Below, one piece after another: positions 1 to 8,511 of a DNA stretch of 48,307 nt. Position numbers and translations under genes: made by a program. Where the stretch lies: the NCBI GenBank assembly GCA_016790635.1, contig JAEUOR010000042.1, positions 1 to 48,307 of the forward strand, given 5' to 3'. The notes under the pieces are model-generated. The model worked only from the letters and a program-made list of their open reading frames with translations, was not told the origin of the DNA and made no database searches. The stretch comes from Burkholderiales bacterium. Its GTDB lineage: Bacteria > Pseudomonadota > Gammaproteobacteria > Burkholderiales > JAEUOS01. The number at the start of each line of letters is the position of its first letter. The stretch's first letter is position 1.

Positions 1-20
1 TGCCACCGGCGAAGTTTGCC

Positions 21-54
21 GCGTTGCATCGCCAGCATGCTGGCGATGCAACGC
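21..54. repeat. 34-bp perfect palindrome
   Basis: Two 17-base arms meet with no spacer: the left arm begins gcgttgcatcgccagc and the right arm is its exact reverse complement. It lies just upstream of the broken 5' end of the NYN gene. It could form a cruciform or hairpin, or be an element end or binding site. No T-run follows, so a simple terminator is less likely. The function is unknown. Confidence 0.75.
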
Positions 55-173
55 CCATCTCGCCCACCTTCAACCAAATCGGATAACCTTCAACTCAGGA
101 CTTTCGGAATTCTGGCTGGCACGGCTACAGGGGGCAGGTCACAACTTCGAACCTGAACGGTTGGAAAGAGCAC

Positions 174-725
174 TTGCACACGCTCGCCATTCAACCGATT
201 CAGCAATTCAGACTGACGACAGGAAAGAATGCGACAGATTCTGCCCTGATCATCGATGCAATGGATCTACTACACGCCGGGCGCGTAGACGGGTTTTGCC
301 TGGTGTCATCGGACAGTGACTTTACGCGTCTGGCGACGCGGATTCGGGAATCCGGGCACCCGGTCTACGGACTTGGCGAGAAGAAGACTCCGAAACCATT
401 CGTAGCGGCTTGCAACCGTTTTATCTTCACTGAGATTCTCAAGGCACCTTCGGAACTGCCGACATCATTGCCGGCTGGCCAAGCACCGCTCAAACCCATG
501 CTGGCATCGGCCGTTGCGGCCGCTGCGGGGGATGATGGCTGGGCTTTTCTCGGTGTCGTGGGTACGCTTGTAAACAAGGCCAACCCGGAATTCGATCCAC
601 GAAACTACGGAAAGAAGAAGCTCGGCGAGCTGGTCAAGAGCCAGCCCTACCTCGAGGTCAGAGCGCAGCAAGCTTCCGACGGGTCGCCAACCGCCCAGAT
701 ATATGTACGTCTCAAGGAGACGTAG
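174..725 (+). CDS. NYN domain protein with C-terminal OST-HTH/LOTUS domain, 5'-truncated
   Basis: The protein matches the C-terminal two thirds of bacterial LabA/DUF88-like NYN (PIN-fold RNase) proteins. The core stretch TGKNATDSALIIDAMDLL and the SSDSDF motif carry acidic residues of the NYN active site, and residues about 115-180 form an OST-HTH/LOTUS-type domain thought to bind RNA. Family members normally start about 60-70 residues earlier with a first acidic strand of the LFIDxDN type. That part is missing. In-frame family-like sequence (TTSNLNGWKEH) extends upstream to about position 138 and then stops matching, and the frame closes at a TAA at 84. The TTG at 174 is therefore only a nominal start. 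The gene is probably a non-functional remnant cut by a rearrangement at the left edge of the accessory region. Confidence 0.7.
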   Translation: MHTLAIQPIQQFRLTTGKNATDSALIIDAMDLLHAGRVDGFCLVSSDSDFTRLATRIRESGHPVYGLGEKKTPKPFVAACNRFIFTEILKAPSELPTSLPAGQAPLKPMLASAVAAAAGDDGWAFLGVVGTLVNKANPEFDPRNYGKKKLGELVKSQPYLEVRAQQASDGSPTAQIYVRLKET

Positions 726-910
726 CCAAGCGTGCTTGCTGCCCGACGCTTGACCATTCGACTCCTCGCCGTCGTCCAGGTCATTGCAATCGAGCGCCGC
801 TCATCGTGGTGGTACGCGACATTCCTGGCCAACGCCGAAGGTGTCCGCGAAGCCCGAAACCAAACTCCAGGCCGCTGACCCTGCTACAGCGAGTCCTGCC
901 GGAAACGCCC
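726..910. other. Intergenic stretch, nothing recognised
   Basis: These 185 bases separate the NYN remnant from the convergent MmgE/PrpD gene. Both flanking genes end here. I see no convincing coding frame, terminator hairpin or repeat. It may hold further debris of the rearrangement that truncated the NYN gene. Confidence 0.4.
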
Positions 911-2284
911 CTACGCCAGTCCCGCCGCACGCCCCAGCCAGGCCGCGTCGGCCAGCACGTCCAGGGTATCGACGGCGGTGATCATCGCCGTACCGGCACT
1001 GACGTCCGCCGACTTGAGCGCGTAGCACATGCGGAACTTGGCCAGATGCTCCTCGTGCGACAGCGGGTTCAGGGGATGGCCGATGGCGTGTTCGATCACC
1101 TTGTCCGCGACGCGTCCGCCTTTCAAGGTCATGCGAAAGCGCTGCGGCCACAGCGCGTTGGGGTCGGGGTTGTCGTCCAGGTGCACCTTGACGCGGCCGG
1201 CGACGGCGTGCACGTTCGCATCGACGAGGGCATCGCCCCAGAACGACTGCGGCACCACCTGGCGATGCACCGCCTCGACGCCGAACACGAAGGGCACGCA
1301 CAGCTTGGCGTAGTTGGCGTGTGGCGCCGGGATGTTGGGGCGGCCGCACAGGCGGTGCGCCAGCGGCGGCAGCCAGCACTCGACCGACTCGATCTCGTCG
1401 AAGACGAAATCGGCTTCGGCGCGCGCGCGGCGCAAGGCATCGACCGCGGCGTGGGTCAGCCGGCCGCTGGGAAACGGCTTGTGCGCCAGTTGCCGCACTT
1501 GCCATTCGCGCCCCAGCTTGGCCCACCACGGCGCCAGATCGGATTCGGGCTCGATGAGCTTGTAGTAGCCATACATGCCGGTCAGGTTTTCCTTGGGGCC
1601 GGTGAATCCCGCTTGTGCCAGGTCCACCGCGCTCAAGCCGGCGCGCGCGTTGAAGCCGACCTGCAGGCCCAGCATCATCGAGCCCTCGACATGCGCCTGC
1701 ATCGTCCCCGAGGTCTGGCCGTAGAGGATTCCCCAGGCGTTGAGCAGCGTCGCAACGTCGAGGCCTTCCAGCTTGCCGATCGCAGCGACCACGCCGAAAC
1801 CGCCGGCAGTGGCCGGGCGAAAAAAGCGCATGACCGACTTGGCCGAGGCGCCGATGACCGCTGCCGTCTCCACGCCCAGCGCGACCGCCAGGATCAAGTC
1901 ACGTCCGCTCACCGGCCGCCCCCTGGCGCTGCGGCGCTCGGCGTGCGCCAGCACGGCCGAGAATAGCGTGGCCATCGGATGCACGACCGCGGGTTCGTGC
2001 ACGCAGTCGAATTCCAGCGCATGGATCTGGTAGCCGTTGACCACCGCCGCGCTGCCGGCGGGCAGGCGCACGCCTGAGCCCCACACCGTCGCGTCGTCGC
2101 CGGCACCCCAGGAACGCGCCACCTCGGTCAGCGCGCCGATGGCAGGCCCGGTGCTGCCGGCGATGCCCACGCCCAGGGTATCGAGGATGAAGACCTTGGC
2201 GCGCGCCACGGCATCGGCGGGCAGGTCTTCGTAACGGCTCTTCACCACCAGTTCGGCAATGTCGATGAGCGGATTGGCGTTCAT
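911..2284 (-). CDS. MmgE/PrpD family protein (copy 1)
   Basis: This 457-residue protein spans the full length usual for MmgE/PrpD (about 450). The N-terminal helical domain carries the family signature LDTLGVGIAGS (about residues 34-44) and a NGYQIHALEFD stretch (about 83-93). A GGFGVVAAIGK segment lies in the middle, and the smaller C-terminal domain follows. The family contains 2-methylcitrate dehydratase, cis-aconitate decarboxylase and iminodisuccinate epimerase, so the substrate is probably a polycarboxylate or related acid, but the exact reaction cannot be read from sequence. The ATG at 2284 has an AGGGA ribosome site. It is the last gene of the GntR-TRAP-TctC-MmgE operon, 15 bases after the second MmgE/PrpD gene. 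Two non-identical paralogues in tandem suggest a heterodimer or two successive steps. Confidence 0.9.
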   Translation of the reverse strand: MNANPLIDIAELVVKSRYEDLPADAVARAKVFILDTLGVGIAGSTGPAIGALTEVARSWGAGDDATVWGSGVRLPAGSAAVVNGYQIHALEFDCVHEPAVVHPMATLFSAVLAHAERRSARGRPVSGRDLILAVALGVETAAVIGASAKSVMRFFRPATAGGFGVVAAIGKLEGLDVATLLNAWGILYGQTSGTMQAHVEGSMMLGLQVGFNARAGLSAVDLAQAGFTGPKENLTGMYGYYKLIEPESDLAPWWAKLGREWQVRQLAHKPFPSGRLTHAAVDALRRARAEADFVFDEIESVECWLPPLAHRLCGRPNIPAPHANYAKLCVPFVFGVEAVHRQVVPQSFWGDALVDANVHAVAGRVKVHLDDNPDPNALWPQRFRMTLKGGRVADKVIEHAIGHPLNPLSHEEHLAKFRMCYALKSADVSAGTAMITAVDTLDVLADAAWLGRAAGLA

Positions 2285-2299
2285 GGCGTGTCCCTGGTT

Positions 2300-3700
2300 T
2301 CAGTGCGGCGCGAGCGCCTTGAGGAGCGCGGCGACGCCGCCCGACTCGATGTCCTGCATGGCTTCTTGCACACGATCGATCTGCGCGGGCGAGAACACCG
2401 CTTGAGCGTTGTCGCGGAACTTGGCGACGATCTCGGCGTCACTCAAGGGGCGTTCGGCAGAGCCGCGGTTGATCGCCTGGCGCTCGGTCATGCTGCGCCC
2501 GTCGGCAAGCGTCACGCTGACCTCGCCGCCGTAGTAGCGCGGGTACTCGAAGCTGTCGTCCACCTGGTACTCGACGCGCTGCATGAGCGCGCGCGTGGCC
2601 GGGTCGGCGAGCGCGTCGTCACCCAACTCGGCCAAACCCAGCTTGCCGCGCAACAGTGCCGTGGCCACGCAGTAGGGCAGGCTGAACTTGGCGTCGTAGT
2701 CGGTGACCGGGTGGCGCTTGGCTTCCAGCGGCTCGCAGATGACCGGCACCACGCCGGCCGGCACGCGCGCGCGCACCCGCACGATTTCGCTGCCGCGCAC
2801 TTGGCGCGACAGGATCGCCGCCGCGTCGGTGCAGGCGTGCACCAGATGGCACAGCGGGTAGGGCTTGACGGCGACGTTCAGGGTCTCCCACACGCGACCG
2901 AGGCCGGCACTGACCATCGCCGGGTCGTGCGGCGCACGCGGGCCGATGTGGCTGGCAAAAAGGCCGAAGCGGCCTTCATAAGCCTCGCGCGGGGCCGGAA
3001 AGCCGGCCTTGGCCAATGCGGCTGCGGTCAGCCCGCCGACGGCGGCCCAGCCCGGGTGCATGCGCTTGGTCCAGCTGCCGTCATCCAGGAACTGCAGGCT
3101 GCCCGCGCCGACGGAGAGTGCGATGCCCTGCGCGTCGGTGAGTGCTTGTTCCGAGAGCATGTCGAGCTTGCCGGCCGCCAGCGCTGCGGCAAACGCCCCC
3201 ACCAGCCCGGTCGGATGAAAGCCCACCTGGTGCAGCCCGCCCTGCGCGGCGCTGGCGATGCGCGCGCCGCACTCCATGGCGGCCACATAGGCGGTGACGA
3301 AGGCGCGGCCGTCATCCAGGTTGCGTTCCTGGGCCCTGGCCAGGAGGGCGGGCAGGATGCCGACCGTCAGGTGGATCACGCCGGCCGAATGGGTGTCGTC
3401 GTAATCCAGCCCGTGCGCGAGGATGCCGTTCATGAGCGCAGCGTCGCGTGCCGGCAGGCGCTCTGCATGGCCGATGACCGTGCAGTCACCCGCGCCGCTC
3501 AACGCGGAGATGCCGGTCAGCGCGGTCCTGGCGAATGGCGACGGCACCGCTGCCAGTGCGCAGCCGAGCGCGTCCAGCATCAGGTGGCGCGCGCGCCGCC
3601 TGACCTCCTCGGGTACATCCGCCGGCTTGAGCGCGGCGACAAAGCGCGCCAGCGAATGCGAGATCGTCGGTGCAGGCGCGCTCTGCAATACAGCCGCCAT
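2300..3700 (-). CDS. MmgE/PrpD family protein (copy 2)
   Basis: This 466-residue MmgE/PrpD protein has the family signature LDALGCALAAV near the N-terminus, NGILAHGLDYDDTH (about residue 100) and KPYPLCHLVHA in the C-terminal half. The in-frame ATG at 3742 would overlap the upstream TctC gene. The start at 3700 (MAAVLQSAPAP) overlaps the TctC stop as TGATG, typical of translational coupling, so I chose it. Like its neighbour it probably acts on a di- or tricarboxylate-type acid brought in by the TRAP or TctC binding proteins of the same operon. The specific activity (dehydratase, decarboxylase or epimerase) is not determinable here. Confidence 0.9.
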   Translation of the reverse strand: MAAVLQSAPAPTISHSLARFVAALKPADVPEEVRRRARHLMLDALGCALAAVPSPFARTALTGISALSGAGDCTVIGHAERLPARDAALMNGILAHGLDYDDTHSAGVIHLTVGILPALLARAQERNLDDGRAFVTAYVAAMECGARIASAAQGGLHQVGFHPTGLVGAFAAALAAGKLDMLSEQALTDAQGIALSVGAGSLQFLDDGSWTKRMHPGWAAVGGLTAAALAKAGFPAPREAYEGRFGLFASHIGPRAPHDPAMVSAGLGRVWETLNVAVKPYPLCHLVHACTDAAAILSRQVRGSEIVRVRARVPAGVVPVICEPLEAKRHPVTDYDAKFSLPYCVATALLRGKLGLAELGDDALADPATRALMQRVEYQVDDSFEYPRYYGGEVSVTLADGRSMTERQAINRGSAERPLSDAEIVAKFRDNAQAVFSPAQIDRVQEAMQDIESGGVAALLKALAPH

Positions 3701-4686
3701 CAGTCGACCTTGGCGCCCGAACGCTGGATGACCTTGCGCCACTTTTCGATCTCGCTGGCGGTGAAGGTCCCGAGTTGCTCGGGCGTGCTCGCGGTGGCGT
3801 CCGCACCGAGGCCCGCGTACCGTTCGCGAATGTCGGGCATGGCGGCGATCTTCACCATCTCGGCGTTCAGCCTGTCGATGACGGCGCGCGGCGTGCCGGT
3901 CGGCGCGACCAGCGCCACCCAGGCCACGCCCTCGAAGCCGGGCAGGCCGGACTCGGCCACCGTCGGCAGGGTCGGCAGGGCCTGCGAGCGATTGCGGCTG
4001 CCGACGGCCAGCGCCTTGAGCTTGCCGGCGCGCACGTGCGGTATGACGCCGGGCCCGGTCTCGAACATCAACGACACCTGGCCCGCGATCAGGTCGGTGA
4101 CGGCCGGCGGGCCGCCGCGATAAGGGATGTGCAGCACGAACACCCCGGCGTCGGCCTTGAACATCTCCATGACCAGGTGATTGGTCACCCCGCTGCCGCC
4201 GGAGGCGTAGTTGATCTGCCCGGGGCGTGCCTTGGCGTAGGCGATCAGTTCCTTGACGGTGTTGGGCGCGAAGGCGGGATTGGCGACGAGGAAAAGCGGC
4301 ACGATCGCCGCCATAGAGACCGGCGCGAAGTCCTTCAACGGGTCGTAGGGCAGCTTGGCGTACAACCCGGGGTTGACCGACAGCGGGCCGCTGGAGGACA
4401 TGAGGAGGGTGTAACCGTCGGGGTCGGCTTTCTTGGCCATCTCCGAGCCGATGATGCCGGCTGCGCCGGGCCGGTTCTCGACAAAAAAGTTCTGGCCGGT
4501 GGATTCGCCCAGCTTCCGGGCCACGTCGCGCGCGATCACGTCGGTGGCCTGGCCAGGAGGAAATCCGACCAGGACGCGTACCGGCTTGGCAGGCCAGGTC
4601 TGCGCGCTGGCGAAGGTCGGCGCCAGCAGGGCGAGGCCCAGGGCCATGGCGCCGGCCAGGGCCGGCAGCGTGCGCGGTGATTTCAT
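3700..4686 (-). CDS. Bug/TctC family periplasmic solute-binding protein
   Basis: This 328-residue Bug (TctC-like) binding protein has a signal peptide (positively charged MKSPR, a hydrophobic core, cleavage near ASA|QTWP). The mature part has the family blocks PAKPVRVLVGFPPG, ENRPGAAGIIG, DPDGYTLL, HIPYRGGPPAVTDL and the PTGTPRAV segment. It should bind a carboxylate in the periplasm. The start ATG overlaps the stop of the preceding DctM gene as ATGA, so an apparently Bug-type protein is translationally coupled to a TRAP transporter that already has its own DctP. No TctA/TctB genes are present. It may deliver ligand to an unlinked TctAB or act as a sensor. Confidence 0.92.
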   Translation of the reverse strand: MKSPRTLPALAGAMALGLALLAPTFASAQTWPAKPVRVLVGFPPGQATDVIARDVARKLGESTGQNFFVENRPGAAGIIGSEMAKKADPDGYTLLMSSSGPLSVNPGLYAKLPYDPLKDFAPVSMAAIVPLFLVANPAFAPNTVKELIAYAKARPGQINYASGGSGVTNHLVMEMFKADAGVFVLHIPYRGGPPAVTDLIAGQVSLMFETGPGVIPHVRAGKLKALAVGSRNRSQALPTLPTVAESGLPGFEGVAWVALVAPTGTPRAVIDRLNAEMVKIAAMPDIRERYAGLGADATASTPEQLGTFTASEIEKWRKVIQRSGAKVD

Positions 4687-5972
4687 CTGAGGGTTTGCGG
4701 CAGCCATGTCACGATTCCCGGAAAGAAAGTCATTGCGGCAATGAACACGCACAACAACACGCAGAACGGCAGCGCCGCCAGCGCCACGCGCGTCTGCGTG
4801 TCGCCGGTCATCTGCTGGATCACGAAGAGGTTGAATCCCACCGGCGGCGACACGTTGGAAAGCTCGATGGTGACGACGATGAAAATGCCGAACCAGACCT
4901 TGTCGAAACCCGCCTGGGTCACCAGGGGCAGGGCGATCGGGAGCGTCATGACCATGGCCGACAGGCCGTCCAGCGCGGTGCCCAGGATCAGGTAGACGAT
5001 CAGCAGCGTCAGGATCAGCATGCCCGGCGACAGGCCCAGGCCCTTCATCCATGCCGCGATCGCCGCCGGGATGCCCATGAAGGTCATGGCCTTGGCCAGG
5101 AACAGCGCGCCGCACAGGATCAGCCCGATCATCGAGCAGGTGCGCACGGTTGAAAAGAGCGCTGACTTGAGATTGGCCCAGGTCAGCGTGCGCTGAAAGG
5201 CCGCCACCAGGAGGGCGCCGCCGACGCCGATGGCGGCGGCCTCGGTCACGCTGGCCAGGCCGCTGTACATCGACCCGATCACGGCGAGGATCAGGAACAT
5301 GACCGGGATCAGGTCAGCCAGCGCGCGCAGGCGGTCGCCCCAGGTCGGCTGCGCACCGTCATGCGGAGCGATCGACGGATCGCGCGCGGCGCGCAGCATG
5401 ATCCAGCCCATGTAGGACGCGGCGACGATGAGCCCCGGGATGATGCCGGCGATGAAGAGGTGCAGGATGGAGGTCTCAGCCAGCACCCCGTAGATGACCA
5501 TGGGGATCGACGGCGGGATCAGGAGGCCGATGGTGCCGGCACCGGCGAGCGATCCCATCGCCAGGTCGCGGTCGTAGCCGCGCTTGATGAGTTCCGGCAG
5601 GGTCATGCGCCCCACCGTCGCGGTGGTGGCGGCCGACGAGCCGGACACGGCGGCAAAGAGCGTGCAGCCGAGCACGTTCACATGCAAGAGGCCCCCGGGC
5701 AGGCGGTTGACCCACGGCGCCAGGCCCTTGAAAAGCGACTCCGACAGCTTGGAGTGGAACAGGATGTCGCCCATCAGGATGAACAGCGGCAGGGTCACCA
5801 GTTCGTCGCCGGTGATCGAACCCCACACGTCGCGCGCGATCAGGCGGTCGATCGGGATGTCCTTGAAGAGCGCGAGCGAGATCATGCCCGTGCCCATCAG
5901 GGCGAACCCGATCCAGATGCCGGCGACGAGCAGCACCAGCATCAGGACCAGGAGAAAGGTGGCGGGCAACAT
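4683..5972 (-). CDS. dctM: TRAP transporter large permease DctM
   Basis: This 429-residue multi-spanning membrane protein is of the DctM family. Family landmarks are SGSSAATTATVGRMTLPEL around residues 105-125, LIPPSIPMVIYG around 150-162, the TEAAAIGVGGA block in the middle and NVSPPVGFNLFV near the C-terminus. It is the sodium-coupled transport subunit that works with DctQ and the periplasmic DctP. The gene lies between dctQ (81 bases upstream) and the overlapping tctC. Confidence 0.95.
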   Translation of the reverse strand: MLPATFLLVLMLVLLVAGIWIGFALMGTGMISLALFKDIPIDRLIARDVWGSITGDELVTLPLFILMGDILFHSKLSESLFKGLAPWVNRLPGGLLHVNVLGCTLFAAVSGSSAATTATVGRMTLPELIKRGYDRDLAMGSLAGAGTIGLLIPPSIPMVIYGVLAETSILHLFIAGIIPGLIVAASYMGWIMLRAARDPSIAPHDGAQPTWGDRLRALADLIPVMFLILAVIGSMYSGLASVTEAAAIGVGGALLVAAFQRTLTWANLKSALFSTVRTCSMIGLILCGALFLAKAMTFMGIPAAIAAWMKGLGLSPGMLILTLLIVYLILGTALDGLSAMVMTLPIALPLVTQAGFDKVWFGIFIVVTIELSNVSPPVGFNLFVIQQMTGDTQTRVALAALPFCVLLCVFIAAMTFFPGIVTWLPQTLR

Positions 5973-6052
5973 GGTTCGAGGGGTGCGGACGGCGGGCGGG
6001 GCGACGCGCGATCAGCGGTCGGTGCGGGGCCGCTTCGGCGTCAGTCCGGGAG

Positions 6053-6577
6053 TCAATCCGCGTAGGTCAGGGTCTTGGCCGCGTCTTCCGCGGCCACACC
6101 GTTGAGAAGGCGCAGGATGCGGGCGATCAAGGCGAAGCACAACAGCCACACCGAGGCCGCCAGGAAGGCCTGCGGGATGGCCAGCGGCGTCTGCATGGAA
6201 AAGTAGGACACGCTTTTCACCGCGTAACTTTTCCATACCAGCATCGTGAGGCCATAGCACATGACCCCCGCCACGCCGAGGGAGAAGATGGAGCAGCCCA
6301 GGTCCACCCAGCGCACGGCCCGGGCCGGCAGCCAGGCCGCGTACAGCTCGACGCGGATGTGCGCCCCGGCGCGCAGCGCATAGCCCGACCCGGCGAAGAG
6401 CGTCACCGCGCACAGGTAGCCGCTCCATTCGGTCGCCCACGGCTGCGAGAACGAGAACCACGCCGTCAGCACCGACTCGGCGATGAGCATGACCGCGAGC
6501 CACGACACCGCGATGGCCGCCACCACCGCGCCGGCCAGGCACAGCCGGTCGATGGTGCGGCAAAAGGCTTCGATCAT
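6053..6577 (-). CDS. dctQ: TRAP transporter small permease DctQ
   Basis: The 174-residue protein has four predicted hydrophobic helices, including VVAAIAVSWLAVMLIAESVL at the N-terminus. The DctQ signature EWSGYLCAVTLFAGSGYALR is followed by GAHIRVELY. It pairs with DctM in the inner membrane. The C-terminal tail is hydrophilic. It sits 36 bases downstream of dctP, in normal TRAP gene order P-Q-M. Confidence 0.93.
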   Translation of the reverse strand: MIEAFCRTIDRLCLAGAVVAAIAVSWLAVMLIAESVLTAWFSFSQPWATEWSGYLCAVTLFAGSGYALRAGAHIRVELYAAWLPARAVRWVDLGCSIFSLGVAGVMCYGLTMLVWKSYAVKSVSYFSMQTPLAIPQAFLAASVWLLCFALIARILRLLNGVAAEDAAKTLTYAD

Positions 6578-6613
6578 CGCGATGGCGGCAGGGACGCGGC
6601 GCAGGAGGCGCGG

Positions 6614-7603
6614 TTACTGCTTGCCGGTACGCGCGCGGTAGTCCGCCAGGATCTTGGCACCCTCCGGCCCGGCTGTCTTGGCGAACTGATCCCACATGGG
6701 CCGCGTGACCGTGCGCATGCGCGCCAGCAATTCCGGCGAGGCCACCTCCACGGTCATGCCATTGGTACGCAGTTCACCCATGCGGCGCGAGTGCTCGCCG
6801 CGCGACACGTCCCAGAACTGTGGCTCCAGGTCGCGCGCCAGTTTCTCGATGGCGGCGCGGTTTTCCGCCGAGATGCGGTTCCAGGCATCGTTGCCGATGA
6901 CCATGAGGTTGGAGGCCCACAGGTGGTTGGTGTTGTAGGTGTGCTTGAGGAACTCCCAGTACTTCTGCGCCACCGCGGTGGTGCCGGAGGTCATGACCGC
7001 ATCCAGCCGGCCCGAGGCCAGCGCCGGCACGATGTCCGGGTTGTTCATCTGCTGCGGCACCATGCCGATGGCGGTGACCATGTCGGCGGTCAGGCGGTCA
7101 TAGGTGCGCATGCGCACGCCCTTCAGGTCGTCGATGGTCTTGACCGGACGCTTGGTGAAGAAGTTCTGCGACGGCCACGGCACCACGTAGAGCACCTTCT
7201 GGCCGCGCTTGGCCAGCGCCGCCTCCCAGGACGGCCGCGCAAAGCCGTGCATGACGCGCAACTGCTCGTAGTCATCGACCAGGAAAGGCAGGGATTCGAT
7301 GCCCAGGAGCGGGATGTCGCCGACGTTCTGGAAGCCGGCAAACTCGGCCATCGGCACGACACGGTCCTCGATGGCGCGCACCGACTCGTTGGCCTTGATG
7401 CCCAGGGCGCCGCCCGGGTGCACCTTCATGGTCACCGCGCCGCGCGTGACCTTGCCGACTTCCTCGGCGAAGCGCATCGCGTTCTGGGTGTGGAACTCGC
7501 TCGGCCCCCAGGGGATCGAGACGTCGAAGTTCTGCGCCGAGGCGGCTCCCGCGGCCAGCAGCGCCGCGGCCGCGGCGCACTTGATCAACGATGACATGGA
7601 CAT
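6614..7603 (-). CDS. dctP: TRAP transporter substrate-binding protein DctP
   Basis: The 329-residue DctP-family protein has a signal peptide (MSMSSLIKC, then an Ala-rich core, cleavage near ASA|QNFD). The mature part shows the usual features: FAEEVGKVTRGAVTMKVHPG, GGALG, IEDRVVPMAEF, a central LKGVRMRTY block with the conserved arginine that binds substrate carboxylate, and LASGRLDAVMTSG. The ATG at 7603 has a GGAGACC ribosome site. A longer open frame runs upstream through the regulator gene, but that part is a shadow. Substrate is unknown; an organic acid is likely from the conserved arginine and the MmgE/PrpD neighbours. Confidence 0.93.
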   Translation of the reverse strand: MSMSSLIKCAAAAALLAAGAASAQNFDVSIPWGPSEFHTQNAMRFAEEVGKVTRGAVTMKVHPGGALGIKANESVRAIEDRVVPMAEFAGFQNVGDIPLLGIESLPFLVDDYEQLRVMHGFARPSWEAALAKRGQKVLYVVPWPSQNFFTKRPVKTIDDLKGVRMRTYDRLTADMVTAIGMVPQQMNNPDIVPALASGRLDAVMTSGTTAVAQKYWEFLKHTYNTNHLWASNLMVIGNDAWNRISAENRAAIEKLARDLEPQFWDVSRGEHSRRMGELRTNGMTVEVASPELLARMRTVTRPMWDQFAKTAGPEGAKILADYRARTGKQ

Positions 7604-7632
7604 GAAGGTCTCCTGGGTTGAGGAAGGGTGGT

Positions 7633-8463
7633 TCAGGGTTCGCGCTGCAACTGCATCGAGTAGGCGAAACGGTCGCCGGGATGGATGTTCTCCGAGACCT
7701 CCAGCAGGCGCGACGCAGCATCGTAATACAGCCGCAGCGTGCGCAGCGCCGGGCGCCCGGCGCGTTCGTTCAGGGTCACGGCGTCGTGACGATCCAGTGA
7801 TACGGCCGAGATATGCTGCAGGACGCGGCTGATGGTCACGCCGAACTCGCGTTCGACGATCTCGTAGAGCGGGCCGTGTGTGTCGCGCACGTGCGCCAGG
7901 ATGCCGGTCAGGAGCGGGTTGAAATAGATGCGTGTCGCGCAGATCGGCTGTTCGCGTCCGCCGGCGCGATCGAAGCGCACTCCGCTGGCGGTCAGCCATT
8001 CCTCGCCGGCGCGCGCCTTGAACTCCAGCGCCTGCATGCGCGAAAGCGCGTGGCGCCCCTTGGAAATGATGCGCAGTTGCGTCGTGCGTGCATACTGCGT
8101 GAGCGCGGCAACATTGCCCACTTGCTGGGTGAAGCGGGCCTCGCCGGGAAGGCCGATCACCTGGGTGCCGGAACCGCGGCGACGCGACACCAGCCCGGCC
8201 TCGGCCAGCTGGCGCAGCGCCGCGCGCGCGGTGAAGCGGCTGATCGCATGCGCCTCGCACAGCGCGGCCTCGGTGGGCAGGAGATCGCCCACGGCGTAGC
8301 GCCCGTCGGCGATGCCGTCGATCAGGGTGTTGGCGATTTCGCGATAGCGCGGCACAGCCGCCGCCAGCGCCGCGCCGCGGCGCGGCCCGCGCGCACGCCG
8401 TGCGGCCGGCTTGGCGGCGCTGCGCTGGAGGAGACGGCGGGAAGGGGACGGCAAGGCACTCAT
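7633..8463 (-). CDS. GntR family transcriptional regulator, HutC/UTRA type
   Basis: The 276-residue regulator has an Arg/Ala-rich N-terminal extension (about 35 residues). It is followed by a GntR winged helix-turn-helix (PRYREIANTLIDGIADGRY, LLPTEAALCEAHAISRFTAR, LVSRRRGSGTQV; residues about 38-105) and a UTRA effector domain (about 120-270, with PICATRIYFN and LYEIVEREFGV). It heads the minus-strand TRAP/TctC/MmgE operon and is divergent from the MmgE-ligase pair. The TGTCCGGACA palindrome 15 bases in front of its start is the obvious operator. It probably represses both arms until a pathway substrate or intermediate binds the UTRA domain. Confidence 0.92.
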   Translation of the reverse strand: MSALPSPSRRLLQRSAAKPAARRARGPRRGAALAAAVPRYREIANTLIDGIADGRYAVGDLLPTEAALCEAHAISRFTARAALRQLAEAGLVSRRRGSGTQVIGLPGEARFTQQVGNVAALTQYARTTQLRIISKGRHALSRMQALEFKARAGEEWLTASGVRFDRAGGREQPICATRIYFNPLLTGILAHVRDTHGPLYEIVEREFGVTISRVLQHISAVSLDRHDAVTLNERAGRPALRTLRLYYDAASRLLEVSENIHPGDRFAYSMQLQREP

Positions 8464-8478
8464 GCGCCAATGTTAATA

Positions 8479-8488
8479 TGTCCGGACA
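8479..8488. promoter_or_regulatory. Candidate GntR operator TGTCCGGACA
   Basis: A perfect 10-base palindrome sits in the short AT-rich gap between the divergent GntR gene and the MmgE/PrpD gene. HutC-type GntR proteins bind short palindromes in such positions. Its placement argues that the downstream plus-strand gene starts at 8512 or later rather than at the ATG at 8470, which would put the operator inside the coding region. Confidence 0.55.
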
Positions 8489-8511
8489 AATTTGCAAGCC
8501 TCCCTGGCGCT

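Noticed and set aside
2288..4123. 611-codon plus frame
   Set aside because: It is antisense to the MmgE/PrpD and TctC genes, with no recognisable domain.
6614..8497. Possible fusion of a regulator and DctP
   Set aside because: The upstream half is an off-frame reading of the GntR gene; DctP has its own signal peptide and ribosome site at 7603.
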